Shown here in pieces: positions 43,065-53,979 of a stretch of 64,000 nt of DNA. The DNA lies in contig NC_077227.1 of the NCBI RefSeq assembly GCF_027887165.1, forward strand, positions 72,227,271 to 72,291,270, read 5' to 3'. The DNA is from Monodelphis domestica (taxonomy: Eukaryota > Chordata > Mammalia > Didelphimorphia > Didelphidae). The position numbers were made by a program, and so were the translations under genes. Every line of letters begins with the position of its first letter. Within the stretch, counting starts at the first letter, position 1. Under the pieces are notes generated by a model. It did not search any database. It saw only the letters and a program-made list of their open reading frames with translations, and had not been told where the DNA came from.

Positions 43065-44748
43065 CTATTAGGAATTTTAAAGGGAATTAAAATCTGAACC
43101 TGTCTCTTTCTCCAAGCAAAATTCTAAGAAATATTTCTTGGTTTATAGCTTTCATCTTCTCAGATCCCTCCTTTTTCAGTCTAAATAAAACAAAGCCACT
43201 TTTCCCTCTCTAAACTTTCCCTCTTAGCTCTCTAACATATTTTCATTTTTTTCTGTCCCATCCTTTTTATTTACAATGTCTCTCAAGGTTTTGTTTTTTA
43301 GTTTCTCTATCTTCTTCATCATTTCTACCACTCAAAATTCCTGGAACTCATTTGTAACTTCTATTTGGTTTTCTTATATTTCTAGTTGCACAATTCATTC
43401 TTTTCCCTGAAAAACACCCTAGTATGTTGCTATATACTCAAATATAACTGAATAGCAGGGGGTGAAAATTGATTTGCAAAGAGTTACAAACTATAATCCT
43501 TCTTGTAAGATGGAAGAACCACTAAGTCTTATTCTTGTCCCTGTTACTGTGCCCTATAGATTTAATAGATCTGATCATGTGCCCAACCATTAGCTGTCAT
43601 TTGGATTTTAGGGTATGGCCATCTGGTTTGCTTATGTCTTTAGAAACCCTTGGCCTTGACATCTATATTTTCATTGCACCAGAAAAGATACTAGGTCATT
43701 CTCATTCTATCCATCCTGCAGCTGTTGCTTCACAATTAGAATGTGACCTCTTAGAAAGCAAAGACTGGCTCATTTTGAAACATGGTAAGTATTTAATTTT
43801 TTTCTTCATTCCTTCATCCTTCCATCTTTTTTCCTTCCGTTACTCTCTCCTTTTCTCCCTCACCCTCATTCCTTCCTTTTCCCCTCTCTCACTCATTTTT
43901 GCTTCCTTCTTCTATCATTTAGTCCTTCCTTTCTTCCTACCTTCTTTCATCCCTCTCTCATTCCTCCCTTCTTTTGTTTTTCCTTCCTTTTTTCCTTCCT
44001 TCACATCTCCCATATTTGGAACACATAAAGTATTTTCTTTCTCTCATTATCAGTTTTCTCTAAATCATTTAGATTAAATCTCATAAACCATAAATTTCTA
44101 AAAGAATGTGGTCTATGATCTTTTTTCCTGTTCAGTTGTAAGCTTCTTGAGGGCAAGAATTATCTTTCACTCTTCTTCATCTCTCTATTGCTTAGCACAA
44201 TGCCTAGCACATAATAGATGCTTAATTAATCCTTATTGATTTAATGCTGTATAATTGATAAATGCTATTGATAATGATGATTCCCTACACTTTATAAAAG
44301 ACTAAGCACATTTTTTTCTACTTTACTCTCTCTTAGTAGAAATGTATATTCAATTTAGTGGATGGATGACCTCTTCTGTAGTTCTTTTGCTTTCTACCTT
44401 TTAAAAATTCCCATCCTTCTGCTCTTGCTTAGACTATAGAGCTACTGACAAAGGGAAAATATAAATTGAGTCCACACTTTGAAGTCTCATTCTAGTTGAC
44501 TCAAGTACAAAAGGAGAATGTAATAAGGGAATGGAAGGAACAGGAGGAAAGTGTGAATGAAAAGATAAAGGTACAATAGTGCCTTTTTAACAGATTCTTT
44601 ACATTTATAAAGAAGGAGGCTCACTGATATTCAGGTAATAAATTTGCCATTAAACTCTTTCATAAAACTAAGGCAATAAGTGTGCCTAAAATATGCATCT
44701 AAATTTCCAGATAAGAACAATTTGATCTAAAAAAAAATATCATCTTAC
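43065..44748. other. Intron between PDZ3 end and FRMPD2 tail exon
   Basis: This intron is 1.7 kb. It contains a pyrimidine-rich TTCC-type low-complexity stretch (43795-44015) and a 3' L2 fragment (44125-44255). A 180-codon plus-strand frame (43535-44077) runs through the low-complexity region and is not a gene. The rest is unassigned. Confidence 0.82.
44125..44255 (+). mobile_element. L2 3'-end fragment
   Basis: AGCTTCTTGAGGGCAAGAATT, then TTGCTTAGCACAATGCCTAG-CACATAATAGATGCTTAATT, is the signature of the LINE-2 3' end. Confidence 0.8.
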
Positions 44749-44847
44749 CAGCAAATCCTGGTCTATTTCAGGCAGTGTACCTTTAAGTGGTCTACAGAGA
44801 CACAAGGTAACCTTGTCAGGAGCACCTCTCAGTAGGTGAAGTACATC
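44749..44847 (-). CDS. FRMPD2: FRMPD2 exon: end of PDZ3
   Basis: This symmetrical 99-bp exon (phase 0 in, phase 0 out; acceptor GACTTTTAG, donor CTG/GTAAGA) encodes 33 residues: [20 protein letters not shown] and then a short linker ending LPEIDQDLL. It supplies helix B and the last strand of PDZ3. Both VLHLLRGAP and the LCRP motif that closes the fold are conserved in FRMPD2 and PTPN13. Because it is a multiple of three, skipping would keep frame but destroy PDZ3. It lies 1.6 kb downstream of the PDZ3 body exon and 1.7 kb upstream of the tail exon, the two shortest introns in the window. Confidence 0.93.
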
Positions 44848-45299
44848 CTAAAAGTCATATACATGGATGTTACCAATGGTTAGTGAATTAGTGTATCTAT
44901 AGATTACAGGTTCCAAGCCAGAAAAGATGGCAATGGTCATCTCTTTGTTCTACAGATGAGGGATCCTTGGTTCGAAGTTAAGTGACTTGCCCCAAATCAA
45001 AAAGTTTCAAGTGGAAATTGTTTTGAGTTGTTTTGAACCTAATCCATAATTATTTCCATTATGCTATTCTACTTATATTAGACATTGAGCAACATGTTGT
45101 TCCCATTGCACTTTTCTACCTTTCCTAAAAGAGTCCTCAGGTCAACTTCTGCCAACTCTTCAGTGTGAGCATTCATACTTCAGATGTTGGCAGACAATAT
45201 TAGGTTATTTTTTGTTGATTGTTTGGTTGAGAGTGATGAAGAAAATATTAATAATGCAAATTAAACTTACAAATGTGTGACTATATGTATATATATATT

Positions 45300-45500
45300 T
45301 AATAACCTTTCCCTTCTGTCTTGGAATCAATACTAAATATTGCATCCAAGGCAGAAGAGTGATAAGGGCTAGGCAATTGGAATTAAGTAACTAGCCCAAG
45401 GTTACACAGCTAGAAAGCATCTGAGGACAAATTTGAACCCAGGACCTTCCATCTCTAGATCTGGATCTTTATCCATTGAGCTATCTATCTGTTCCTCCTT
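45300..45500 (-). mobile_element. tRNA-derived SINE of the 'GCCTAGCCCTTACC' type, minus strand
   Basis: On the plus strand it reads AGAAGAGTGATAAGGGCTAG, GGTTACACAGCTAGAAAGCA, then GAACCCAGGACCTTCCATCTC, the reverse of the family's GATGGGAGGTCCTGGGTTC box-B head. Confidence 0.85.
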
Positions 45501-45813
45501 ATTTTTCAGAGAGATAGTTATTAGACACCCACCAATGAAACCTTGTCTTTCTTCTTATAATAATGTTCTAAAGGGAGGCACCATATGCCCACATACACAA
45601 TTATTTTGCATAAAATTTCAGGATAATCTATAGACAGTATTATTTTTCAGCATTTTCATTTCTAAGACTGTCCATTTTAGGTACATGGCCTATAGTTGAG
45701 AAGAACCTATATTTGAACCAAGATGGCATCATCTTCTTTTTATCCTCTCTTATCTTCATTGTTTCCTCTTTTTCCAATTTGTGAATTTTAATAATTTTAT
45801 ATATTTTTTAACA

Positions 45814-45980
45814 ATTGAATATAGGCTATCCTGAGGAGCTCTGAGGAAAAAGTGCTTTATGTAAATAGATGAAAGAATAGCGTGTAAAGTCCAGCTGTAG
45901 TCCCATGTGAGCACTTGAATAAAATCTTTTCCCATATTCTCCAGATGATTATAGTACATAATAAAAAAAATCCACTAAAT
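45814..45980. repeat. 167-bp direct repeat, copy 1 (downstream of the PDZ3 body exon)
   Basis: It runs from ATTGAATATAGGCTATCC to CACTAAAT and matches 49035-49199 at roughly 95 percent by eye; flanking sequence differs abruptly on both sides. It has no recognisable family. The minus strand is open through both copies, but no splice sites of quality flank them. Confidence 0.93.
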
Positions 45981-46479
45981 TCTGTGGCTAATGAGAAAAC
46001 CAAGGACTAGCAATTATAGTATTTTGCATTTACCTCCTTTTAAATTGCTTAGAAATAAAAGAAATTGATTCCAGAGTTGCCTAGAATTGACCAATCAATG
46101 AAGTTGGAGATGAAATAGACAGTATTTTCATGTGCTTAGTAGTTGAGTCATATATAATATGTCCTTCAAAGTAATATTTCCCATTATACACACCAAAGTG
46201 AATAAATCAAGTATACAGGTCAGAATATTGTGTCTGGTGTAATAATTAAGTTAATTATAATCAATACTAACCCAGTGCTGCCCATTTCCAGTGCTATGAA
46301 ATAGAAAATTAAATGCAGATAATTATTCTGCATAACTGGTCTATCCTTCCAGCCAAAGATGATTTCTTCACCTGTAATCTTTAGACAGAAAAGTAATTCA
46401 AAGCAGTGAGCCTGATGAAATTCAACTTGGCTTTAATTATATCCTACCATGAAGAGCATCATTTGATAAGCTCCAATAC

Positions 46480-46694
46480 CTGGTAAGAGAGGCCTTGTGT
46501 AGGCTTTCCATTCACAGCCAGGATAATATCACCAACTGCAATTTCCCCATTCTCTTCAGCTGGCTGCCCTGGAAACAGCCTCTTAATCCTCACGACATAA
46601 CTTCTAAGGTGATCTGAGCTCTCCCTTGCCATCTGGAGGAAGCTGAATCCAAGGCCACTGGAGTTCTTCGTCAGAGTGACCTCAAATGTGTTAT
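46480..46694 (-). CDS. FRMPD2: FRMPD2 exon: body of PDZ3
   Basis: This 215-bp exon (acceptor CAAACAG, donor CAG/GTATTG) enters in phase 1 and leaves in phase 0, adding 72 codons with the split first codon. It contains [17 protein letters not shown], the first strand plus the GLGF carboxylate-binding loop. [22 protein letters not shown] and the start of helix B (TQGLSYQ) follow. The GLGFSF and KRLFPGQPA signatures are shared by PDZ3 of FRMPD2 and of PTPN13, marking the common ancestry of the two genes. The exon is flanked in its introns by a near-identical direct repeat (45814-45980 and 49035-49199), so recombination between the repeats would remove just this exon. Its removal would delete most of PDZ3 and also shift phase, because entry is phase 1 and exit phase 0. 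Confidence 0.94.
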
Positions 46695-47582
46695 CTGTTT
46701 GATGAGCAGTCAATAAAAGGAATTCATCAGTAGATGAGCTCTGGGATTATCCCCCCAGTGATTGAAACAAATGGAAACTATGTAAAAGCTTTACTCTAAA
46801 TTTATAATCCCCAAAAAATACAAAGCAAATTTGTCACAATTTCAAGTTTAGTTTTGTAATTTTCCATTTTTTGCTAAAATTACATATATGAATGCAAAAA
46901 ATTCACTCATGTACACACACAGTCCACTACAGTTTTTGGCATTACCTTTTCAGACCCACCAATCTTAAGAGTCTACAAAACTTTCATGAAACAAAAATTC
47001 AAATAATTGGGTTAAACAATCCAAAATATAAGATTAGGAGAAGATTTTTTCTAAAAATGGGAATTATGCTCCAAATTCCTTGTGTGATTGCCAAACTCTT
47101 CATTTTGTTCTGCTATGTGGACTTAAAACATAATTGTTACCTTTGGATATCATGTATTCAAAATTGTACAAGAGAGTAAGATGGCCTGTCAGAAAAATCA
47201 GGTTTTCTCCTGCACGATGGTAGGCGGAACAAAGAGAGACCCAACAATGATGATGGTGAGCATGCACTGGAAGGAGAACTGGTTAGGGGTCAGTGGACTT
47301 CTTCTCAAAGCCTTTCAAGGCTACTTACCACCTGTGTGACTATTTAAATCACTCAATTGCTCTGGGACTCAATTTCTTCATGAGCCAAAAGAGGGGATGG
47401 GAATGGGTGATCTCCATAGAGAACCAGGATAATTCTATGATAATCTTAGCTCAACATTCTGCATGGATTTATGGTTTACAGAGGACTCTTCTTAGGACAA
47501 CCTAGGGTGAATAAGCAGTCAGTATATGGGCATTATTAGGCTTGCTTTGTTATTCTGTTATTTCATTTCTATCTGCCTTTTC

Positions 47583-47786
47583 ATGCCTCCATTTGGGTTT
47601 TCTTAGCAAAGATGCCATTCCTTCCCCATCTCATTTTACAGATGAGGAAACTGAGAAACAGGATTAAGTAGCTTGCCCAGGGTCACACAGCTAGTAAGTG
47701 TCTGAGGTTAGATATGAACTTAGGAAGAGGAGTCTTCCTGACTCAGGGCAGGCACTCTATCCACTATGTCATCTAGCTGCCCAGAC
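47583..47786 (-). mobile_element. MAR1-type SINE, minus strand
   Basis: It reads TTTGGGTTTTCTTAGCAAAG, CCAGGGTCACACAGCTAGTA, then CTATCCACTATGTCATCTAGCTGCC, the reversed tRNA-like head. Confidence 0.88.
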
Positions 47787-48744
47787 CTACTTCACAGGTA
47801 AGGAAACAGGAGCATTTGATGACTTTTCAGGAAAACTAGAAGTAATGTGATTCAAGCCAAGACCTGTGTCCAAGTACTTCCTTTGACAATAGTTATGTGA
47901 CCATGTGTCTTGGGCATTATTCCTTCTACCTAGGCTTTGAACATGAGGAGCTCCTTTGTCATGGAGACAGACTTCAATATGGATCAAGAGAATGCACTGT
48001 TTCCGTTTAGAAGGAATCCTATATAAACTACTATCAAAAAGGAAGGATAGATTTTTTGGATTTGATGGGGATCATTATAATTAGTGACCTATGTGCCAAC
48101 CCATTGGAAAATGTCACTACTATATCCTTACTAAGTGTTTGCTTATATATTTTAACTTAGTTTTTAGATTAAGTAAACTGATTTTTTAAAGTTTCACTCA
48201 TTAATTCAACCACCCTCATCCAGAATTTCTATTGGGGGCCATTGTGCATTTTGTTTAAGATATAAGTTTTACAAAACAAAAATACCTCCTTAGACTAATC
48301 TACTAAGTCATACAATTGTAGCATTCTATGCCCAACAAAGGGAGTTCCCAAACTGGAAATTCTTCACAATGGAAAAAAAGTCTGCGCTTTGGCATAAAAC
48401 CATTTAAGGGAATCTAATGCTTTAATAACTTATCGAGTTTTTTAAGCCATTTTTATCTTTTCTCTAACAAAGATGTCAAGGTATCATTTATCTTTTAACA
48501 ACTTTTTTTTACTGAAGTCAATGCAGCTGTGAAAGAAAATGATTATCTTTTCTTTCTCTCCACTTTGATCAGCAAATAGTTAAAGTGATGTTATACATAT
48601 GAAAGATAGGTGGGCTTTATCTTTTCTTGCCCCAGAGAGTAGAATTAGAAATAATGTGTAGAAATTATAGTGAAGTAGGTTTCAGTTTAGCATCATGAAA
48701 ATTTTCATAGTTGTTTTATTTATAATAAAAATAGTAGTCACAAA

Positions 48745-49030
48745 CTCTTCCAATTAGATCATGAGCTCCTTTCCTTGAGAGCATGGATGGTCCTTTACCT
48801 TTCTCTGTATCTCTAGCGCCTGGCTCAAAGTAGGTACTTAAATGACTGACTCCTTTATATATCTCATCTGAGCCTCATAACAACTTTGTTGGATGAGGGT
48901 GGGGAACCCAGTATGATGCCTCCATTTTATAGTTGGGAAATCTGAGGCTCAGAGTCATTACATGCCTTGTCCAGAGTGGCACAATTAATACAATTAAGAT
49001 GCAGGTTTGAAATCCTAATCTTCTTCACTC
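48745..49030 (+). mobile_element. L2 3' fragment followed by MIR
   Basis: L2 features are GAGCTCCTTTCCTTGAGAGC and CTAGCGCCTGGCTCAAAGTA. MIR features follow at once: GAGCCTCATAACAACTTTGT, TTTTATAGTTGGGAAATCTG and GTCCAGAGTGGCACAATTAA. Confidence 0.7.
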
Positions 49031-49034
49031 ACTC

Positions 49035-49199
49035 ATTGAATATAGGCTATCCTGAGGACCTCTGAGGAAAAAGTGCTTTATGTAAGTAGATGAAAGAATA
49101 GTGTGTAAAGTCCAGCTGTAGCCCCATGTGAGCACTTGAATGGAATCTTTTCCCATATTCTCCAGATGATTATAGTACATAATAAAAAATGCACTAAAT
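49035..49199. repeat. 165-bp direct repeat, copy 2 (upstream of the PDZ3 body exon)
   Basis: This is the partner of 45814-45980, in the same orientation and 3.2 kb away. It differs at only a handful of positions (for example GGACCTC for GGAGCTC). It begins just after the end of a MIR. Confidence 0.93.
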
Positions 49200-49229
49200 C
49201 GTCTTTCCACCTAATCAGTCACTATGATG

Positions 49230-49700
49230 GAAAACTGAGAAAAGCTTCTTGCAGAAGGTAGGACTTTAGTGGAAACTTGAAAGAAGCTAAGAAGCTGGAA
49301 GAGATGAGAAAGGAAAAATTCCAGGCATGGGGCATAGCCAGTACAAATGCATTGAGTAAGAAGATAGAATTTCATGTGTGAGGAACAACAAGGAGGTCAG
49401 TGTAGATGAATTGTATAGTTCATAGAGAAGAGATGTAAGGCTAGGAAAGCAGAACTTTCCTATGTTTATGAAGCACTTTAAAACTCAAACACAGGATTTT
49501 ATATTTGATCTTATAGTTAATAGGGTGCCACCTGGTCAGACCTGTGGTTAAAAAAGATCATTATGATAACCAAGTAGAGAATGATCTAGAATGAGGAGAA
49601 AATTGAGTTAAAGAGATCAACCAACAGGCTATTTCAGTAGTACAAGAATAAGGTAATGAGGACCTGTACCATGATGGTGGTAGTATCAGAAAAGAGATGG
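49230..49700 (+). repeat. Copy of the ~1-kb unassigned repeat
   Basis: It starts inside the family (GCTTCTTGCAGAAGGTAGGA), passes AATTCCAGGCATGGGGCATA and GGATTTTATATTTGATCTTA, and ends near GTATCAGAAAAGAGATGG. Confidence 0.8.
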
Positions 49701-50656
49701 AGTAGTATTTGAAAGATGTTACCCCCCCCCAAAAAAAAACCTATCAGGTGTCAACTGATTGGTCTGACTATGGTAATATTGCCATCACCAGAATATGAGT
49801 CACCAACTGCTAAAGCTGTCTACTACTTATGAAAACCATCTATTAAGGCACAGGAGTGAAATGGTCTGCCTTAATAGTGAATTTCCCACCACTCAGGGTC
49901 TGCAAGGCAAAGACTGAGTGGCTACTTGCTAGGAATTTTGTAAGGAATATTTCTACTCTGGAAGGGGTCAGGCTAGCTATTTTCCAACTCTAAAATCTGC
50001 TGTTTACCACAGGATCTGTCTGCATTGAGACTGAAAAAAAAATCCCTCTATAAGAAGATTTAAAATAGCTTAGCATCCAACATGGCTGGCTTTGGAATTC
50101 AATGTTCCCTTAGGGCAAAGCAAATTAATCAGCAAAGGGCTTTGAGACAGAGAGTGAGAAGGTGTCTGTTACTTCTAAGCAAATTGATGGGGGTGGGGTG
50201 TGTTGTTCTCATTTTCAGATGGGGCGAGTCTTCTTATGTACCATATTAACCTAAACTGCAGCATCTTATTAACACTCCAAGAGATGAAAGACTTGACCAA
50301 TCAAAGCTCCTCTGTCATACTTCAAGATGGAAAATTGTCCCATTCTCCAAATCCAATCTTAATCTCAAACACTGTCACACAAATCTAGTCAGAGTCAAAC
50401 CACAATTTCTGGAACAAGCTGAAAAGAATATCCTGCCTTATGAGCATTTTTGGCATCTTACCCTTTTCAGAAAAATGCTTAATTATTTTGCCTTCTATCT
50501 CATCAGGGAAGATACCCAGTTCCTTATCAGCATCATTCTGTTTTCTCTTTAACACCTATAGAAACCATTTTTTCCACGCCCTTTTTTTAGTTCACTATTT
50601 CAACACCACACGAGGACAATATGACAATAGTAACACTCGATTCCCTCTCCTCTCAC

Positions 50657-50804
50657 CATCTGTCACCAAGGCGCAGCTCTCAGGGTTGTCAGGCAAGGTT
50701 GTTGCTAAGGAAACAGCCACACATTCATCTTTCTTTCTGTCATCAGCAGATGGACACTGCTCTGCCGGTCTCTGGTCTCTCCTTTCTAAAACCAGCCTTG
50801 CAAC
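50657..50804 (-). CDS. FRMPD2: FRMPD2 exon: end of PDZ2 and PDZ2-PDZ3 linker
   Basis: This 148-bp exon (acceptor CTTGCAG, donor ATG/GTGAGA) enters in phase 0 and leaves in phase 1. The first residues, VARLVLERR, form the last strand of PDZ2. The rest is a hydrophilic, probably disordered linker containing EQCPSADD and [10 protein letters not shown] and ending in VTD plus a split aspartate codon. The linker matches the same interval of human FRMPD2 closely, including the conserved Cys-Pro-Ser and Leu-Pro positions, and this was the strongest single clue to gene identity. The opposite strand carries two longer open frames here that I regard as shadows, since only the minus frame shows splice sites and homology. 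The exon is slightly GC-richer than the surrounding intron. Confidence 0.93.
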
Positions 50805-51219
50805 CTGCAAGGATGGAGGGAGAAATGCAATTTACATATCATACAGAGAGCATAAGCTTTCACATCTCTCAAGAAATTCTGCTTTTCCCTCTCATGATCT
50901 GCTAGATAAGAAGAAACTGCTTAGACTCCAAATTCATCTTCCCCACTTACTTTTCCTGACACAGCACTAAAAGCATCTGACTTTGGAAATCACACCTAGG
51001 AAGATCTTTGGCCAGGTCCAATTAACTAGGAAACTGCAACAAGTATCAAAAAAGGGGATGGGGACCAGAATGACTCTATGAATTCTTAATAGAAAAAATA
51101 ATTGTCAATCAACCAGTTCTTAACTGTGGTCTGGGCTTCTGAAGTGCATAATCATGTCAAATCTTTTACTTGATATTATGGTTATCTGTATGATATCCCA
51201 TTTTAGACTAGAAATTCGT

Positions 51220-51965
51220 TGTTATAAAGATATTTCATTTTACCAGTTACAATATAAAAACAAATTTTCACTTGTTTTCCAAAGTTATATGATCCAAATT
51301 GTCTCCTTCCCTTTCTTCCCTTTCCTCTCCCAGAGCTGGAAAGCAAATCTATCTGAGTTATATATGTATTATCATGCAAAACATACTTCCATATTCTTCA
51401 TTTTTGTAAGATAATAATCATATAAAGTCAAAACCCCAAAATATAAATGCAAATAAACTAAAGGGCAAAATGATATACTTTGATCTGCATTCTGACTCTA
51501 ATAGTTCTTTCTCTGGAGGTGAATAGCATTCTTTGTCCCTCAGAATTGTCCTGGATCTTTATATTCCTGAGAGTAGCAAAGTCTATCACAGTTGACCATC
51601 CCACAGTATTGCTGTAACTGTGAGAAATGTTGTTTTTCTGCTTATTTAACTCTGCATCAGTTCATGTAGATATTTCTAGTTATCATCCTATTCATCATTC
51701 CTTATAGCACAATAGCATTCCATCACAATCATAATACCATAATTTTTTCAGCCATTCCCCAATTGAGGGGCATCCCTTCAATTTCCAGTTCTTTGCCACA
51801 ACAATAAAAAAAATACCGTAAATAGTTTTGGTCCTTTCTCTCTTTTTTTAAATATCTTTAGGACACAGACCTAGTAGAAGCATTATTGGATCAAAGAGTA
51901 TGCACTGATTTATAGCCCTTTGAACATATAGACTATAAATTTTTGAGAACAGAAATAATCTCATC
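51220..51965 (-). mobile_element. Old L1 3' end
   Basis: On the plus strand it has TGCATCAGTTCATGTAGATA, AGCACAATAGCATTCCATCA, GCCATTCCCCAATTGAGGGG and ATTGGATCAAAGAGTATGCA. Each matches the 20400-20670 part of the long L1 with heavy divergence. It is 5'-truncated. Confidence 0.85.
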
Positions 51966-52639
51966 TAAACTTTGCACTTCTTCAGTACCACTCAACTCTG
52001 CATATCAGGACTCTGAATACAAGAAGGATTTAATACTAGTTGAATAGATGAATGAACAAATTTGTAGACTATGTTTATGTTGAGACTAGACACATAACTA
52101 GTGTGGAGCAGCCAAAGATTTGTTGCAGACCTGGAGAAAAGGGTAGGACATAGGGTAATTTTGCTATTCAAGAAATTGAGGAATTATGAAGTAAAAATGA
52201 CTTACAGGTAGTAAGTCAAAGAGTCAAGATTCAATTATTGCTTATCTTATTGTTTTTACTATATCTGAGTCATCCCGTTACAAGAAAAAGCAATGAGCCT
52301 AAAATAGAATGAAAATGAGATGGATTTGGGGAAAATATATTCAGCAAAAGTAGGGATTTCCTTAATATGAAGAATGCCCTCTTCTACTTTGAGGTCAGCA
52401 TCTTCTCTGCAACTCATAATCTAAAAGTTGACCCAAATGCTGGCTTGTCAAAAAGTCTCACAATCAGCATGTAACAAACAGGATCTGAGCTCAAGTCTTC
52501 TGGGCTCTAAGGCCATGTTGCCTTTTGAAGCAAATATAGCTGATGTAACTCTGATATCTAGAATCTATCAGAAACTAAAGCAGATTTTTAAGAGTACAAT
52601 CCTTCCCTCAGTGAATAAAGGACAAAGGATATAAACAAG

Positions 52640-53240
52640 CATTTCTTGAAGAAGAGACAAGCGATAAATAATCACTTAGAGACATTTAAACACTTTCATA
52701 TCAAATAAATGCAATTAAAATATCTTTGGAATATTACATTACATTCACTAAACTGGAAAATATTTAAAATGATCAAAATCCCATGGTGGTAGGTCTGTTG
52801 GGAAACAGGCATACTATTATATTGCTGGTGGAGAATCCATTGAGTGCAATTTTATTGAACATAAGACAAGTTATAATAGGAATTATAAAACTGATCATTC
52901 CCTTTCATTTAGTGATTACACTACCAAGATTATACTCAAAGGATGTTACCAAAAAGCAGGAGGGAGGGAGGGAGGAGGAAACATGGAAAGGAATACTACT
53001 CCATGCAAAAATGTTCATAGCAGCTTTATACATAACAGAGAAAAATAAATCAGTCTGTGTGGTCAGTAATTAAAGACTAAATGAGTAAGTTATAGTATGC
53101 TAATGTAATGAAATATTGCTATACTACAAAATTGCAAATATGAAAATGTCAAAGAAATATAGGAAAACTTAATGAAAATGATACAGAGAAAATAAAGCAA
53201 AAGCAAAATTATAACATCTATTTTGGCTACAGAAAAATAA
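52640..53240 (+). mobile_element. Old L1 3' end
   Basis: Plus strand: GACATTTAAACACTTTCATA-TCAAATAAATGCAATTAAAA, ATTGCTGGTGGAGAATCCAT, ATGCAAAAATGTTCATAGCAG and AATGATACAGAGAAAATAAA follow the ORF2 C-terminal order of marsupial L1. A GGGAGGGAGGGAGGAGG insertion is at about 52962. Confidence 0.75.
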
Positions 53241-53639
53241 CAGCAATAACATCTATTAAGTTCACAACTGGAAAATGCTTAGAAAGAGGGACAAAGAGAA
53301 TTAGTTATTATGTTGTTAAACTACATAGCTCTTTTCCTTTTTACCAAATTGTAAATAGTTTGGAGGTGGTATTATCAATACTTCTATTATTTTATTTGTT
53401 TTGTCAATATTATCATATTTGATGTTGTATTATTTTAATTCTTTTCTAGTATATTAAGAGACTTTGGACCATCATATCCAAACATCATTTTATAACTAAA
53501 GAAACTGAAAGTCATTGGACAAATGTAAAATAAAGTAAAATAGCAAAGTTAGAATTTAAACCCACATTTTCTGACTTGTAAGTGTATTGCTTTTTCCACT
53601 AACTTATGCTGCCTCTCAAAGGAAAAAGAATGGATTTTG

Positions 53640-53880
53640 GTTTCTACATGTTGCATTGTATAGAGTCCTAAACCTGAAGTTAGGAAGACTTGAGTTAAAA
53701 TCCAGTGTATGCCATATACTAGCTCTATGACCTTGGATAAGTGGTTTAGTCATTATTTGCCTCAGTTTTCTCTATGGCAAAATAAGGATAATAACTGCAC
53801 CTATTTCCCAGGATTGTTGTGAAGGTCAAATGAAATAATAGTTTTAGAATTTCTGACACCTAGAAAGTGTTCTTTTTCCT
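53640..53880 (+). mobile_element. SINE of MAR/MIR type
   Basis: AAGTTAGGAAGACTTGAGTTAAAATCC, CTCTATGACCTTGGATAAGT and CCCAGGATTGTTGTGAAGGTC are in family order. Confidence 0.78.
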
Positions 53881-53979
53881 TTTTTTATTCATTTGTCAGC
53901 CCTAAGTTCACAAAACATTAAAAGAGACTGCTTCCATGGAGCACTCTTTTGTAACTCCAACTTTAGGTCATCTCTTGCT

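Larger units (their letters stand above)
44848..46479. other. Intron within PDZ3
   Basis: This intron is 1.6 kb. It holds a minus-strand SINE (45300-45500) and one copy of the 167-bp direct repeat (45814-45980). Nothing else is recognised. Confidence 0.82.
46695..50656. other. Intron upstream of the PDZ3 body exon
   Basis: This intron is 4.0 kb. It contains a minus-strand MAR1 SINE (47583-47786), an L2 fragment (48745-48855), a MIR (48855-49030), the second copy of the direct repeat (49035-49199) and a copy of the ~1-kb repeat (49230-49700). 46750-47560, 47800-48740 and 49750-50650 show nothing I can name. Confidence 0.82.

Noticed and set aside
43535..44077. 180-codon plus-strand frame in the intron before the FRMPD2 tail exon
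   Set aside because: Much of it is a TTCC-type low-complexity tract; no domain, no splice context, and it lies antisense inside an intron.
45756..49210. Similar minus-strand frames (MYYNHLENMGKD...) suggesting a duplicated exon
   Set aside because: They lie in the direct repeats; no good acceptor and donor pairs flank them and the FRMPD2 phases close without them.
50440..50970. 176-codon plus-strand frame overlapping the PDZ2-PDZ3 linker exon
   Set aside because: It is antisense to a well-supported exon with splice sites and FRMPD2 identity; it shows no family features of its own.
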